Shown one piece after another: positions 18,032-27,567 of a stretch of DNA of 64,000 nt. The DNA lies in contig NZ_LKBD01000020.1 of the NCBI RefSeq assembly GCF_001399975.1, positions 18,926 through 82,925 on the forward strand. Reading direction: 5' to 3'. The first letter of the stretch is position 1. Each line of letters starts with the position of its first letter. The notes below the pieces were generated by a model. The model saw only the letters and a list, made by a program, of their open reading frames with translations. It had not been told where the DNA came from and did not search any database. This stretch comes from Pseudoalteromonas sp. P1-9. GTDB lineage: Bacteria; Pseudomonadota; Gammaproteobacteria; Enterobacterales; Alteromonadaceae. A program made the position numbers and the translations under genes.

Positions 18032-18631
18032 CTACAAATGTAATCGGTAAAAATAGTCGCCCTTGTCATTTATCACGCTAATTTTTAACAAACTAGCGTA
18101 GGCTAAATCAATAGATTGGTGAAACTGCCCATCGGGTTGCTGAACGCCGAGCACTAACTGTAGAATTTCGCGCATAACACCTGCGTGACTTACCAGTAAT
18201 AGATTCTTTGCTTGATACTGCTGACAGACAAATTTAAACGCTGTGATTACACGTTGATTAAACGCCACCATGGTCTCGCCATTAGGAGGTGATACTGAAT
18301 ATGGGGATTTAAAAAATGCCATAATTTGGCTGTTATGGTGCTCAAATAATTCGCTAAATAGTTTGCCATCCCAATCGCCAAAGTCCATTTCAGCAAAATC
18401 ACTCATCGTTTCAAAACTGAGATTTTTGTCATCGGCGTAGGTTTTAGCAAAGTGACAACAACGTTTAAGTGGCGAACTTACAACGGCATCGATAGTTAGC
18501 CCATCGCTTGCCTGCTGCATTTGTGAAAGTCCTTGTTCGGTGATCGCAAAATCCGTCAAACCACGTAAACATTTATCACCCTCAGGTAATCCATGACGTA
18601 GTAAGTAAATATTAGTCGTGTTTGAGCTCAT
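18032..18631 (-). CDS. cobC: Alpha-ribazole phosphatase, histidine-phosphatase family
   Basis: The start at 18631 gives 199 residues (MSSNTTNIYLLRHGLPEG...). The phosphoglycerate-mutase-like RHG motif is near the N-terminus, with E in NGETM and the second catalytic histidine in VSHAGVMRE. CobC removes phosphate from alpha-ribazole 5'-phosphate in cobalamin nucleotide-loop assembly. Its start overlaps the last 20 bases of cobU, so the two are coupled. Assignment over other family members relies on this location. Confidence 0.83.
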   Translation of the reverse strand: MSSNTTNIYLLRHGLPEGDKCLRGLTDFAITEQGLSQMQQASDGLTIDAVVSSPLKRCCHFAKTYADDKNLSFETMSDFAEMDFGDWDGKLFSELFEHHNSQIMAFFKSPYSVSPPNGETMVAFNQRVITAFKFVCQQYQAKNLLLVSHAGVMREILQLVLGVQQPDGQFHQSIDLAYASLLKISVINDKGDYFYRLHL

Positions 18632-19136
18632 GAGGGATCCCTGCAATGGTAAACGTAACCGTGCTTGCAATACGCGCAACATCTTGGTTTAACCAACCTT
18701 GCTCATCGGCAAATTGGCGCGCTAATGCATTATCGGGGGTTATCGAAAACCCCACTTCATTACTTACCATAATCACAGCATGCTTAGTTCGCGCTAACCA
18801 ATCAAGAAAGCGCTGCTTTTCTTCTTGCCAATCAATTTGTTGATAATACAAACAGTTATTTAGCCAAACCGTTAAGCAATCGATAAGTATAATGCAGGTT
18901 TCTTCAATTGCATTCAATGAATCAACTAGTTTTGGCCCACTTTCAATGGTTTGCCACTGCTTAGGGCGCGTGTGTTTGTGGCGCTCGATACGGCTTTTCA
19001 TTTCATCGTCAAATGCTTCAGCAGTTGCGATATAAACAACCGGAAGTCCTAACTGAGTTGCGTATTCTTGCGCTGTTTTTTCGGCATAACGGGATTTACC
19101 AGAACGCACACCACCAATTACTAAATTTTTCTTCAT
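18612..19136 (-). CDS. cobU: Adenosylcobinamide kinase / cobinamide-phosphate guanylyltransferase
   Basis: This 174-residue protein has a P-loop GGVRSGKS at residues 7-14, the guanylyl-accepting histidine region ERHKHTRP, and a Walker-B-like LIDCLTVWLNN, as in CobU/CobP. It phosphorylates adenosylcobinamide and then attaches GMP. ATG at 19136 is chosen; a TTG three codons upstream is an alternative with a closer AAGGG. It is divergent from cobT across about 70 bases. Confidence 0.93.
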   Translation of the reverse strand: MKKNLVIGGVRSGKSRYAEKTAQEYATQLGLPVVYIATAEAFDDEMKSRIERHKHTRPKQWQTIESGPKLVDSLNAIEETCIILIDCLTVWLNNCLYYQQIDWQEEKQRFLDWLARTKHAVIMVSNEVGFSITPDNALARQFADEQGWLNQDVARIASTVTFTIAGIPHELKHD

Positions 19137-19205
19137 TAAAAGCAAAAGCCCTTGTTACTGCTGGGTTTGTCACGCACAATAACTAAAAAATATTTGGAAA
19201 TCCAG

Positions 19206-20219
19206 ATGTCTACCAGCAACAATATTGCCGACACAATTCAAAACACCATTAACGGTAAGATTAAACCGTTAGGCTCACTAGGTAAAATAGAACAACTTGC
19301 AGCGCAAATTGCTACGATACAACTTACCCAAAGTAGTGCAAATTCATTATCTCTTCTAAACCCCACTTTACTTGTATTTGCTGGCGACCATGGTATAGCT
19401 AAACACAATATCAGCATTGCCCCAAGTGACGTTACTACACTGATGGTGAGTTGCTTTTTAAACGGACAAGCAGCAATCAATAGCTTTATAAAGTCTACAA
19501 ATTGGCAATTAAAGGTTGTGGATTGCGGTATTCAGACCCAATTACCAACGCATAATAGTTTAATAAGTGCTCGCTTAGGTAATATTTGTGGTGATATTAG
19601 CGTAGAGCCTGCTTTAACGGAAACACAGTTAGATAAAGCACGCTTGCATAGTGAAAAGCTGCTACAACAGCTAGACACTAACCTTATAGGCTTTGGCGAA
19701 ATGGGGATCGGTAATACCAGCCCAGCAAGTGCTATATTTGCAAAACTATTTAAGCTACCAGTAGAGAATGTGGTTGGGCATGGCACTGGCATTGACCAGC
19801 AACAACTTAACAACAAACGTTCACTTATAATTAAGGCGGTTAACCGTGTAGACAGCGACCAACCGCTCGAAATTTTGCGCCAGCTAGGTAGTTTTGAAAT
19901 TGCTACCATGGCCTTTACTATGCTGGAAGCCTCTAAACACAACAAATTGATATTGGTTGACGGATTTATTGTAACGAGCGCAGCGGCCGTTGCCCTAGCA
20001 ATCAACCCAAGTATTAAAACTAATTTAGTATTTGCCCATAAATCAAACGAGTCCGCTCATGGCCTAGTTTTAGAAATATTAGCGGTAGAGCCATTGCTTG
20101 ATCTTTCTTTAAGACTGGGTGAAGGCACTGGCGCTGCACTTTGCCTAGGGTTAATTGAAGCCGCAGTTAACTTTTATAATGAGATGGCCAGTTTTGAAGA
20201 TTTGGGAATTTCCTTGTAA
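19206..20219 (+). CDS. cobT: Nicotinate-nucleotide-dimethylbenzimidazole phosphoribosyltransferase
   Basis: This 337-residue protein starts MSTSNNIADTIQNTI; the frame extends 54 bases upstream but without a family match. Conserved CobT text includes the LGSLGKIEQLA base-binding segment, FAGDHGIA, GEMGIGNTSPASA and GRLGEGTGAAL-like LRLGEGTGAA near the end. It transfers ribose phosphate to the lower-ligand base, giving alpha-ribazole phosphate, the substrate of CobC. The stop TAA shares a base with the cobS start. Confidence 0.94.
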   Translation: MSTSNNIADTIQNTINGKIKPLGSLGKIEQLAAQIATIQLTQSSANSLSLLNPTLLVFAGDHGIAKHNISIAPSDVTTLMVSCFLNGQAAINSFIKSTNWQLKVVDCGIQTQLPTHNSLISARLGNICGDISVEPALTETQLDKARLHSEKLLQQLDTNLIGFGEMGIGNTSPASAIFAKLFKLPVENVVGHGTGIDQQQLNNKRSLIIKAVNRVDSDQPLEILRQLGSFEIATMAFTMLEASKHNKLILVDGFIVTSAAAVALAINPSIKTNLVFAHKSNESAHGLVLEILAVEPLLDLSLRLGEGTGAALCLGLIEAAVNFYNEMASFEDLGISL

Positions 20220-20986
20220 TGAAGTTACAGCATGAAATCGCGTTATTTAAACTAGCGCTCAGCTTTTTAACGCGTATTCCCATTCATATAGAAGACTACA
20301 GTGATGACAAACTCAACAAGGCGTCTGGTTATTTTCCACTAGTTGGCGTATTCATTGGGGGTTTACTCGGGCTATGTGTTTACCTTTTGCAATCAGTGTT
20401 GCCAATTAGCGTATCGGTTGTGCTGGTAATAATAATTGGTTTATTACTTACGGGCGGATTTCATGAAGATGGCCTAGCAGATGTTGCCGATGGCTTTGGC
20501 GGTGCATTCGAAACCCATAAAAAGTTAGAGATAATGAAAGACTCGCGCCTTGGTACCTATGGTACACTTGCTCTGATTTCACTGTTTGCAATCAAGTATC
20601 AAACCCTCGTTGCAACAAGTCATATTGTCATGGCATTAATCGCGGCACATGGTATAAGCCGTACATTTGCCACCAGTATTATAGGCACATGCCCCTATGT
20701 CACAGAAGACACCACGAGCAAAGTAAAACCAATTGCCAAACACTTGCCAAGCAGCGCTCGGAACCGTTTATGGCTTACCTTTTGTGTACTATGTGCTGTA
20801 TTATTTTTGTATGGCATGAGTTTACTACAGCTAGTAGCACTCATTGTGACCTGTTTCGCGGTTCGCAGCGTACTTATCGCTTGGTTTAAAAAACACATTA
20901 ATGGCTATACCGGAGATTGTTTGGGCGCGGCTCAGCAAATCTTCGAAGTGTTGATATATTGCCTAGTATTATTATTTTTGGAATAA
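20219..20986 (+). CDS. cobS: Adenosylcobinamide-GDP ribazoletransferase (cobalamin synthase)
   Basis: This 255-residue polytopic membrane protein starts in the TAATG overlap with cobT. Typical CobS motifs are FLTRIP near residue 18, the acid-rich GGFHEDGLADVADG loop (about 79-92) and KDSRLGTYG. It joins adenosylcobinamide-GDP with alpha-ribazole at the inner membrane, the last step of nucleotide-loop assembly. Confidence 0.94.
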   Translation: MKLQHEIALFKLALSFLTRIPIHIEDYSDDKLNKASGYFPLVGVFIGGLLGLCVYLLQSVLPISVSVVLVIIIGLLLTGGFHEDGLADVADGFGGAFETHKKLEIMKDSRLGTYGTLALISLFAIKYQTLVATSHIVMALIAAHGISRTFATSIIGTCPYVTEDTTSKVKPIAKHLPSSARNRLWLTFCVLCAVLFLYGMSLLQLVALIVTCFAVRSVLIAWFKKHINGYTGDCLGAAQQIFEVLIYCLVLLFLE

Positions 20987-20988
20987 CA

Positions 20989-21585
20989 ATGTCAGATAAA
21001 TTTGAACAACATCAAAAACGTCAAGAAAAAATCAAAAAAGCGGTCGATGAAAAAGTTGCCAAAGCAACCATAGAGAAAGGGCTATTTCTCGTTATCACGG
21101 GTAATGGTAAAGGAAAGTCGACCAGTGCATTTGGCACGGTTGCACGAGCAGTAGGTCATGGGCAAAAGGCCGCCGTAGCACAATTTGTTAAAGGTGGTTG
21201 GGAATGCGGTGAGCGCAATTTACTTGAAAATGCCGGCGCCACCTTTTTTGTTATGTCGACAGGCTTCACTTGGGAAACGCAAAACCGAGAATCAGACACG
21301 CAAGCTGCGCAAGCTGTGTGGCAAGACATCAAACAGTGTTTATCAGATGACACCATAGATTTGGTCGTACTTGATGAAATCACCTATATGATTAATTACG
21401 ACTATATTGACCTTGATGATGTGTTAATGGCGATTGCTAACCGCCCAAAAGAGCAATCCGTTATTGTGACCGGTCGCGCTGCACACCGCAAACTAGAAGA
21501 GCTCGCTGATACTGTCTCTGAAGTACGTAATGTCAAACATGCCTTTGACAACGGCGTTAAAGCGCGTAAAGGCATCGATTGGTAA
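20989..21585 (+). CDS. cobO: Corrinoid adenosyltransferase (CobA/BtuR type)
   Basis: This 198-residue protein starts at ATG 20989, two bases after cobS; a longer frame into cobS is a shadow. The P-loop GNGKGKSTSAFG and the downstream QFVKGGWECGER and VLDEITYM segments are diagnostic of the BtuR/CobO/CobP adenosyltransferase. It adds the 5'-deoxyadenosyl group to cob(I)alamin or cobinamide. With cobU, cobC, cobT and cobS it forms a salvage set without corrin-ring genes. Confidence 0.94.
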   Translation: MSDKFEQHQKRQEKIKKAVDEKVAKATIEKGLFLVITGNGKGKSTSAFGTVARAVGHGQKAAVAQFVKGGWECGERNLLENAGATFFVMSTGFTWETQNRESDTQAAQAVWQDIKQCLSDDTIDLVVLDEITYMINYDYIDLDDVLMAIANRPKEQSVIVTGRAAHRKLEELADTVSEVRNVKHAFDNGVKARKGIDW

Positions 21586-21660
21586 ACTCACACAAAGCGA
21601 AGTGTAATTACTTCAGCAATGAAAAATAATTTCATCTATTTGTTGCAAATGTCACATATT

Positions 21661-21685
21661 AACGCCATGAAAAGTGGCGTTTTTT
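21661..21685 (+). terminator. Intrinsic terminator of the cobTSO operon
   Basis: AACGCCA, 7-base loop TGAAAAG, TGGCGTT followed by T residues, 75 bases after the cobO stop. Confidence 0.85.
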
Positions 21686-21831
21686 ATGCGCTAGTGACAC
21701 ATTTGAAATACTCTTTTACACCCTGTCACGTTAGGTTAACAGCATTTTTTCGAGTTTCAGCGACTATATAAGTACGTTCAATTGAAAACGTGAACACTTA
21801 CTTTAATTAATGTTGTAATGAGGAATTTAAC

Positions 21832-22182
21832 ATGAAAGTTTTAGCAGCAGCACTTATTAGCACCACCCTTTTCGCTTCAGTAAACGCATCTGCAGATACA
21901 CAATTTGTCGCGGCAGATAATTCGCCAGGTACTGAGCTTTGTATTGCTTTTGCATCAAACAAACCATTAGAAATGAAAAAAGCGATTAAGGAAAATCGTG
22001 TAAGAAAATTTCAGATTGATGACAAACTAACCTGTAATGATATGTCATTAACAAAATTCGCCAGCGTGTATGGGCTAAATCGCACTGGCAACTATATGAA
22101 TTTAGATGTTAAAACATCAACCAGTATTCAAGACTTAGCAATGACGAAAAAACAAATCATCTATGTTTCAGGCAGCAAGTAA
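21832..22182 (+). CDS. Small exported DUF3718-family protein
   Basis: This 116-residue protein has a signal peptide (MKVLAAALISTTLFASVNASA). The mature part has two cysteines (ELCIAFAS and KLTCNDMSL), the spacing I recall for DUF3718 proteins of Alteromonadales and Shewanella, suggesting one disulfide in the periplasm. GAGGAA precedes the ATG. It is a lone gene between two terminators. Function is unknown. Confidence 0.7.
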   Translation: MKVLAAALISTTLFASVNASADTQFVAADNSPGTELCIAFASNKPLEMKKAIKENRVRKFQIDDKLTCNDMSLTKFASVYGLNRTGNYMNLDVKTSTSIQDLAMTKKQIIYVSGSK

Positions 22183-22222
22183 CCTTAACATGGTGTTTGG
22201 ATAATGAAGGAAATAGAACAAG

Positions 22223-22248
22223 AAAACGGAGGCTCAGCCTCCGTTTTT
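22223..22248 (+). terminator. Intrinsic terminator of the DUF3718 gene
   Basis: AAACGGAGGC, 3-base loop TCA, GCCTCCGTTT plus two further T residues. It also faces the convergent DUF445 gene and may act in both directions. Confidence 0.88.
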
Positions 22249-22277
22249 ACGTAATGCTCTTTAAGGGATAGCCGACT

Positions 22278-22982
22278 TTAAATAAAATGAGAAAGTAAGC
22301 CAAATAAACCACCGAATACCCCACCCCAAACAACCAACCAGCCTAGGTGCTCTTTAATAAGGTTTTGAATAAGTTCTTTTACAAGTTCAGGCGTTAACTC
22401 GGTTAAACGCGCCTCAATGATCGCTTCAATTTTTGATTGGAGCTTTTCTGCACTGGTGTTAGAGGTTAGCTGTGCTTGCACAGTTTTATGGAATACTTCA
22501 GAGCTACTGATCTCAATAAGCGATGACTGCATTTTTTCAATAAATGGCTGTTTCATTGGTTCAAGTACTGCTGTACCACCAAACATGCCAAGCATCGCGC
22601 CAAATTGCGAGTTTTCAACCACATCTACCAACGAGTCAAACGCTGGGTTTAAATCGGTATTTTCAATGATCGGCGTGAAATCAATGCCATTCTCGCTATT
22701 ATCCAGCTCTGCTGACATTAGCTTATTAATATTTTCTTGAGTAAAGAACTGCGACATAAATAAGCGCTTAATGGCTAATTTAATCTGTTCAAACTGATTT
22801 GGAATAACACCCGAACCGTAAAGACCGGGTACTTTTTCAAATAACATGTGCACAGCAAGCCAGTTTGTTAGCGCACCTGATAACGCAAATAAACCAATGC
22901 TAAGTAACCACGGTAAAGACAATATAAAACCCGTCACTGTTAACACCACAGCGACAAGATTGGTGATAGCGTGCTTGTTCAA
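22278..22982 (-). CDS. DUF445-family membrane protein
   Basis: This 234-residue protein has a hydrophobic N-terminus of two segments containing the DUF445 signature GALTNWLAVHMLFEKVPG, a long amphipathic middle and a C-terminal membrane helix (WLVVWGGVFGGLFGLLSHF). It starts with TTG at 22982, supported by GGAGGG five bases upstream; no nearer ATG fits. The family (YheB/YjiN relatives) is membrane-bound and of unknown role. Confidence 0.78.
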   Translation of the reverse strand: MNKHAITNLVAVVLTVTGFILSLPWLLSIGLFALSGALTNWLAVHMLFEKVPGLYGSGVIPNQFEQIKLAIKRLFMSQFFTQENINKLMSAELDNSENGIDFTPIIENTDLNPAFDSLVDVVENSQFGAMLGMFGGTAVLEPMKQPFIEKMQSSLIEISSSEVFHKTVQAQLTSNTSAEKLQSKIEAIIEARLTELTPELVKELIQNLIKEHLGWLVVWGGVFGGLFGLLSHFI

Positions 22983-23193
22983 CTAACCCTCCAAATTCCA
23001 GCTAAACCCAAATCGCCGCTATTTTAAAGTTTGGGTTTGGCTAGAAGCAAGGGCAAAAAGCCGAATTTCTTCTTATTTTATGTGCTTTTTTGTAAACGGT
23101 GCTCAAAAATAACGAGCCTTGACTATAGTTAGTTTGTTGCTCAACTGTGTACTTGCGCCACTAGCAAACTAAATCGCTGCGAAGGACTTAATT

Positions 23194-24069
23194 ATGTGGA
23201 ATGCCCTAATCACCGAACTGTCAAAAACTCTACATTGTAACCTCGCTATATCGAACAAAATTCAACTGTCGAACTCTGGAGATGATTTGCTTTATAAACT
23301 TTCGGATGATAAGCAGAGTTTTTTTGTTAAAGTCGCAAGTAAAGACAAACTCGATAACTTTGAACAAGAACGCATTGGTTTAAACACCCTTACCAAAGAA
23401 AGCACTTTTTACGTTGCCGATTCGCTGCTTATCGGTCAAAGTAATGAGTTTGCCTACCATGTAATTGAATGGCTTGATTTAGATGACGGCAACGAAACTG
23501 ATTGGTATCACTTTGGTGTGACATTAGCTGAACTTCATAAAAAACATCAACAACAAATGTTTGGCTTTGATTTAGATAACTACATTGGTTTAACAGCGCA
23601 GCCCAATGAGTGGCATAAAAAATGGGATACCTTTTTTGCCGAACAGCGAATTGGTTTTCAACTGCAACTGCTGGCGGAAAAACACGTTCATTTGGTGGAT
23701 ATTGACCGCTTTGTCGATTTAATAAAGCAAATACTACATACCCATCATTGTCAGCCATCATTACTGCATGGTGATTTATGGCGAGGCAATGTAGGCTTTT
23801 GCCAACACAAACCGAGCGTGTTTGACCCAGCATGCTACTATGGCGACCGCGAAGCCGATATTGCCATGACCGAGCTGTTTGGCAAATTTCACTATGATTT
23901 TTATGTTGGCTATCAAGATACCTATCCACTGCCCAAAACTTACCAAGAACGAAAGCATATTTATAACTTGTACCACGTGCTTAATCATGGAAATATTTTT
24001 GGTAATCAATATATTGAAGATGCGCATATGCAAGTTGTTAAAATCCAGCAACGATATGGTCTAGACTAG
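23194..24069 (+). CDS. Fructosamine kinase-family protein (YniA-like)
   Basis: This 291-residue protein has the aminoglycoside-phosphotransferase-like fold, with the catalytic LLHGDLWRGNVG and the metal DPACYYGDREADIAM motif that typify fructosamine-3-kinase-like proteins. They phosphorylate ketoamines so that glycated proteins or small amines lose their sugar. AAGGA precedes the ATG. No operon partner is evident; the CPXCG gene follows 60 bases later. Confidence 0.85.
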   Translation: MWNALITELSKTLHCNLAISNKIQLSNSGDDLLYKLSDDKQSFFVKVASKDKLDNFEQERIGLNTLTKESTFYVADSLLIGQSNEFAYHVIEWLDLDDGNETDWYHFGVTLAELHKKHQQQMFGFDLDNYIGLTAQPNEWHKKWDTFFAEQRIGFQLQLLAEKHVHLVDIDRFVDLIKQILHTHHCQPSLLHGDLWRGNVGFCQHKPSVFDPACYYGDREADIAMTELFGKFHYDFYVGYQDTYPLPKTYQERKHIYNLYHVLNHGNIFGNQYIEDAHMQVVKIQQRYGLD

Positions 24070-24129
24070 CGGGTAAAATTAAGGTTTTCGACTACACTTT
24101 AACAAGTGTCTTTATTGTTGGAAACTGCT

Positions 24130-24333
24130 ATGAGAGACCATAAATTTCAACGGATCACTTGCCCGCATTGTGGCAATCATGTCGATGTAGAACTTGATAC
24201 AACACTCGGCGACCAAGAATACTACGAAGACTGTGCAGCCTGTTGCAATCCTATCCATTTAAATATGCACATAGATAGGATTTACAACAAAGTGGAACTC
24301 AGTGTCGACAGTGATGACGAACAGGTTTTTTAA
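24130..24333 (+). CDS. CPXCG-motif cysteine-rich small protein
   Basis: This 67-residue protein has two cysteine pairs, CPHCG near residue 11 and CAACC near 36, consistent with one zinc-ribbon. It ends in an acidic tail (SVDSDDEQVF). Start at ATG 24130 is chosen because GGAAA lies just before it and the eight upstream residues do not look coding. Its role is unknown; the family is widespread in gammaproteobacteria. Confidence 0.75.
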   Translation: MRDHKFQRITCPHCGNHVDVELDTTLGDQEYYEDCAACCNPIHLNMHIDRIYNKVELSVDSDDEQVF

Positions 24334-24348
24334 ACCTTTCGGCAGCAA

Positions 24349-24978
24349 TTAGAGACCTTTCGCTTTCATATAACGTTCGATGGTTTCAACGATAGTATAG
24401 GTTTGTTGGTCCACCTCGATATTAAATTCGCTACCAATGTGTGCAAGGCCCAAATTGGTTACTTCTAGCGTTTCTGGAATTAGGTGTAGGTAAAATCCGT
24501 TGTGAGTGACCTCGCCAACCGTTAAGCTGCAGCCGTTTACACTGATAAAGCCTTTGTAGTTAATGTATTTGAGCCATTTTTCCGGTAACGACAGAAACAT
24601 TGCGCAGTTATCTTGCTCACGTTCAATACGCGTAAGCTTTGCAACGGTATGGATATGCCCAGAGACGATATGTCCGCCCAACTCAGTACCAAAGGTAACC
24701 GAACGTTCAAAGTTTACTTTTTCACCTTGTTTTAATTTACCTAAGTTGGTGAGCTTCAAGGATTCGTCGATCACATCAAAATGCACTTGGCCAACTACGT
24801 CTTTATGTCCGAGTTCGTATTCCACCACAGTAAGGCAACAACCATTGATTGAAATACTCGCACCAATGTCCAAATGATTTAAATATGCGTTGGGAGTAGA
24901 CAAAACTAGGCGCATAATTTCACCACTTTTGGAAACAGATACCACCGACGCCTTTGTTTGTACAATACCAGTAAACAT
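24349..24978 (-). CDS. ribE: Riboflavin synthase, alpha subunit
   Basis: This 209-residue protein consists of two homologous lumazine-binding barrels: MFTGIVQTKASVV...GCCLTVVE, and HIVSGHIHTVAKL...GCSLTVGEV. It dismutates two 6,7-dimethyl-8-ribityllumazine molecules to riboflavin. It is a single gene divergent from a MATE pump, apart from the other rib genes, as is common. No FMN riboswitch fits in the 66-base gap upstream. Confidence 0.95.
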   Translation of the reverse strand: MFTGIVQTKASVVSVSKSGEIMRLVLSTPNAYLNHLDIGASISINGCCLTVVEYELGHKDVVGQVHFDVIDESLKLTNLGKLKQGEKVNFERSVTFGTELGGHIVSGHIHTVAKLTRIEREQDNCAMFLSLPEKWLKYINYKGFISVNGCSLTVGEVTHNGFYLHLIPETLEVTNLGLAHIGSEFNIEVDQQTYTIVETIERYMKAKGL

Positions 24979-25044
24979 TTAATTCCTATCTATCTCTACA
25001 TTCAGTAAACTATGATTTTCCTTATTTTGCTAGAATGCGCAAGT

Positions 25045-26400
25045 ATGTCCTTTAATGTTTTTGAAGCGAGATTTATTCTTCGCTTGGCTATCCCTGTTTT
25101 TATTGCCCAAGTTACCATGATTTTAATGGGCGTTGTGGATACCGTAATGGCGGGCCAAGTAAGTGCCTATGATTTAGCAGCGCTTGCCATTGCGTTAGGT
25201 ATTTGGAACCCAGTTTTACTGACACTACTGGGTGTATTATTGGCTTTAACGGGTATGGTGGCGCAAAACTTTGGGGCGAAGAAGTTATTTGCGATTCGCC
25301 ATGATATGTATCAAGGGTTCTACTTAGCTTTGGTGCTTGCAGCACTTGGTTTAGCACTCATATTCTTTGTTGATGTTCCGCTTTCTTATATCAAAATGGA
25401 ACCTGAAGTCGCAGGTCTTGCCCTTGGTTATATTAGCTATGTGAAATGGGGCTTACTGGGCTTTTTAATTTACAATGTACTTCGCTGTGTCTGCGAAGGT
25501 ATGGCATACACCAAGCCCGCGGTTTACATTGCCGCAATTGGCTTAGCAATTAATATTCCCGCCAACTATATCTTCATTCACGGTAAATTCGGTATCGACG
25601 CCTACGGCAGTGCTGGCTGCGGAATCGCGACGGCTATTGTGTATTGGTCAATGGCGTTCAGTTTGTTTATTTATATGCTGTACTCAAAACGCTTGAAAGG
25701 TCGTTTTTTATTTTCTCGTGCAATTAAACCACACTTTGCCACGCAACTTACGATTACCAAGCTTGGCACACCCATTGCGCTTGCACACTTTTTTGAAGTA
25801 ACGTTATTTGCCTGTATTCCACTTTTTATTGCACCGCTTGGGGCAATTGCAGTATCAGGTCACCAAGTTGCAGCAAGTGTATCAACGGTATTATTTATGA
25901 TTCCACTGAGCCTAGCGCTCGCCATTTGCATTCGTGTTGGCAATCTTACCGGACAAAAAAACTATGCCGCAGTAAAAAGTACCGTATCAACTAGTTTGTT
26001 ATTAGCACTGATGATTTCAACGCTAGTGGCGCTCATTACTTTCTTATCACGCAGCGTGATTGGTAGTGTTTATAGTGATAATAGCGAAGTTATTGCCCTC
26101 GCTAGCGCGATTTTAATTCTGGCGTGTTTTTATCAATTACCCGATGCGCTGCAAGTTGCCGCAACCGGTATTTTACGTGGCTTAAAGTATACCGCGCCTA
26201 TTTCGTATATTACGTTTATTTCCTATTGGTTAATCGGTTTTAGTTTAGGTTACGTATTAGCATTAACTGATTTAATCGTTGAGCCTATGGGACCAGAGGG
26301 ATTTTGGCTCGGCATTATTGTTGGATTATCAACCGCAGCAATTTTATTAATTTATACCGTGAGGAAACGCCTTGCTAACGCGCCATTTAATAACGCTTAG
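25045..26400 (+). CDS. norM: MATE-family multidrug/Na+ antiporter, NorM-like
   Basis: From the ATG at 25045 the protein is 451 residues (MSFNVFEARFILRLAIPVF...); an ATG 33 bases earlier is also open, and neither has a strong ribosome site. Twelve hydrophobic segments in two halves, with VDTVMAGQVS after helix 1, are the MATE signature. It exports cationic drugs or dyes using sodium or proton gradients. The position next to ribE is conserved in several gammaproteobacteria, as far as I recall. Confidence 0.88.
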   Translation: MSFNVFEARFILRLAIPVFIAQVTMILMGVVDTVMAGQVSAYDLAALAIALGIWNPVLLTLLGVLLALTGMVAQNFGAKKLFAIRHDMYQGFYLALVLAALGLALIFFVDVPLSYIKMEPEVAGLALGYISYVKWGLLGFLIYNVLRCVCEGMAYTKPAVYIAAIGLAINIPANYIFIHGKFGIDAYGSAGCGIATAIVYWSMAFSLFIYMLYSKRLKGRFLFSRAIKPHFATQLTITKLGTPIALAHFFEVTLFACIPLFIAPLGAIAVSGHQVAASVSTVLFMIPLSLALAICIRVGNLTGQKNYAAVKSTVSTSLLLALMISTLVALITFLSRSVIGSVYSDNSEVIALASAILILACFYQLPDALQVAATGILRGLKYTAPISYITFISYWLIGFSLGYVLALTDLIVEPMGPEGFWLGIIVGLSTAAILLIYTVRKRLANAPFNNA

Positions 26401-27385
26401 TACAACAGCCTTAATTATTTTAATACTTGCTGGGTGCTCAAAGGTACCTAGCGAGATTAATTTAGAGTACCACACACGCTTAAATACCCAGCTCACGTTA
26501 CCCGAGCTTAGCCCCTATCAAGACAGTAAAAAGTTGGTTGTACCAACCTTTTCCAACATCGATGCTAGCACTATTGGCATTCTACAACTTAATAAGTTAC
26601 AGCACTGCCAATTAGGTCAATTGATTGCTGAGCGCAATTCTCAGCTGGGGAAAGTCAGCGGTCCAAGCAGCGAGTTTGTATATAACGTGCGTTTTATCCA
26701 AATGGTGCCTAATTGTGTTGCAACACTTGACGACACTGAGCTTACAAAGCAGCTCAACAAAGTAAAACAACAAAAAGCTGATTTGCTGTTTGCCTATTGG
26801 GACAAGATGCTGTTTTTAGATAAGCAACTTGCCTCGCTTTATTTACCTGTATCTTATTCTCTGCTTGATGTTAACCAAACGCAAAAGCAACACACGCTCA
26901 ATACCTTAAATTATTTAGCGAGCGTTAAAAGCGCCTTGGTAAATCAAGAATTTAACCAAATAAACACCGCTGAATTAGAAGCACATTTAGCAACACTATT
27001 TAAAAACAACTATTTACCAAGTTTATTACGTGCGTTGTACGAGCAGATTTTTATACTACAGCAGCAAAATAAAGCGCTCGAATCTGTATCATTTAGCGAC
27101 ATTTGTAAAACCGGACATAACAATCAAAGCGCCACCGTACTCACAAATATTTTTAGCAAATTCTATGGCAGTAAAATTCAAGGCTATCACAACGATCTTT
27201 TGCAGGAATATATGCAAATAAAGCCAGCATTACTTGGCCTTTGGCAAAACCAGTACCAACAGCCTTACGAGAGTGATTTAAAAATTCACCCGCTTTCGCT
27301 CGATAACAGCCTAAAACACTATTCAGTAGCGCATGTTACTTGGTGGCAACAACTGTATAAACGCTGCAACATTCAACCAGGCTAA
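26372..27385 (+). CDS. DUF3080-family lipoprotein
   Basis: This 337-residue protein starts with TTG at 26372, inside the last 29 bases of norM, with GAGGAAA just upstream. The signal ends in the lipobox ILAGC, so it is a lipoprotein. The rest is mostly helical with no enzyme motif, resembling the DUF3080 family found beside norM in Alteromonadales and Vibrio. The overlap implies co-expression with the pump, but a shared function is only a guess. Confidence 0.75.
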   Translation: MLTRHLITLSTTALIILILAGCSKVPSEINLEYHTRLNTQLTLPELSPYQDSKKLVVPTFSNIDASTIGILQLNKLQHCQLGQLIAERNSQLGKVSGPSSEFVYNVRFIQMVPNCVATLDDTELTKQLNKVKQQKADLLFAYWDKMLFLDKQLASLYLPVSYSLLDVNQTQKQHTLNTLNYLASVKSALVNQEFNQINTAELEAHLATLFKNNYLPSLLRALYEQIFILQQQNKALESVSFSDICKTGHNNQSATVLTNIFSKFYGSKIQGYHNDLLQEYMQIKPALLGLWQNQYQQPYESDLKIHPLSLDNSLKHYSVAHVTWWQQLYKRCNIQPG

Positions 27386-27523
27386 GCCCGATGTTCTTTT
27401 GTGGTTGAGTTGGCGTCGTCTTAGACTCACGCCCAATACCTAACTCCATCTAACATGAATATAAAAGAACACAGCAAACTGCATATAAATCCATCAGTTA
27501 AACGCCTTTGGTGAAAATTCTGC

Positions 27524-27551
27524 TTGTGCAACAAAAAATTCTATGTAGAAT
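27524..27551 (+). promoter_or_regulatory. Sigma-70 promoter of tRNA-Val
   Basis: TTGTGC at 27524-27529 and TAGAAT at 27546-27551 are separated by 16 bases. Transcription would start about 10 bases before the tRNA. Confidence 0.55.
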
Positions 27552-27567
27552 GCGAACCATAAATAGA

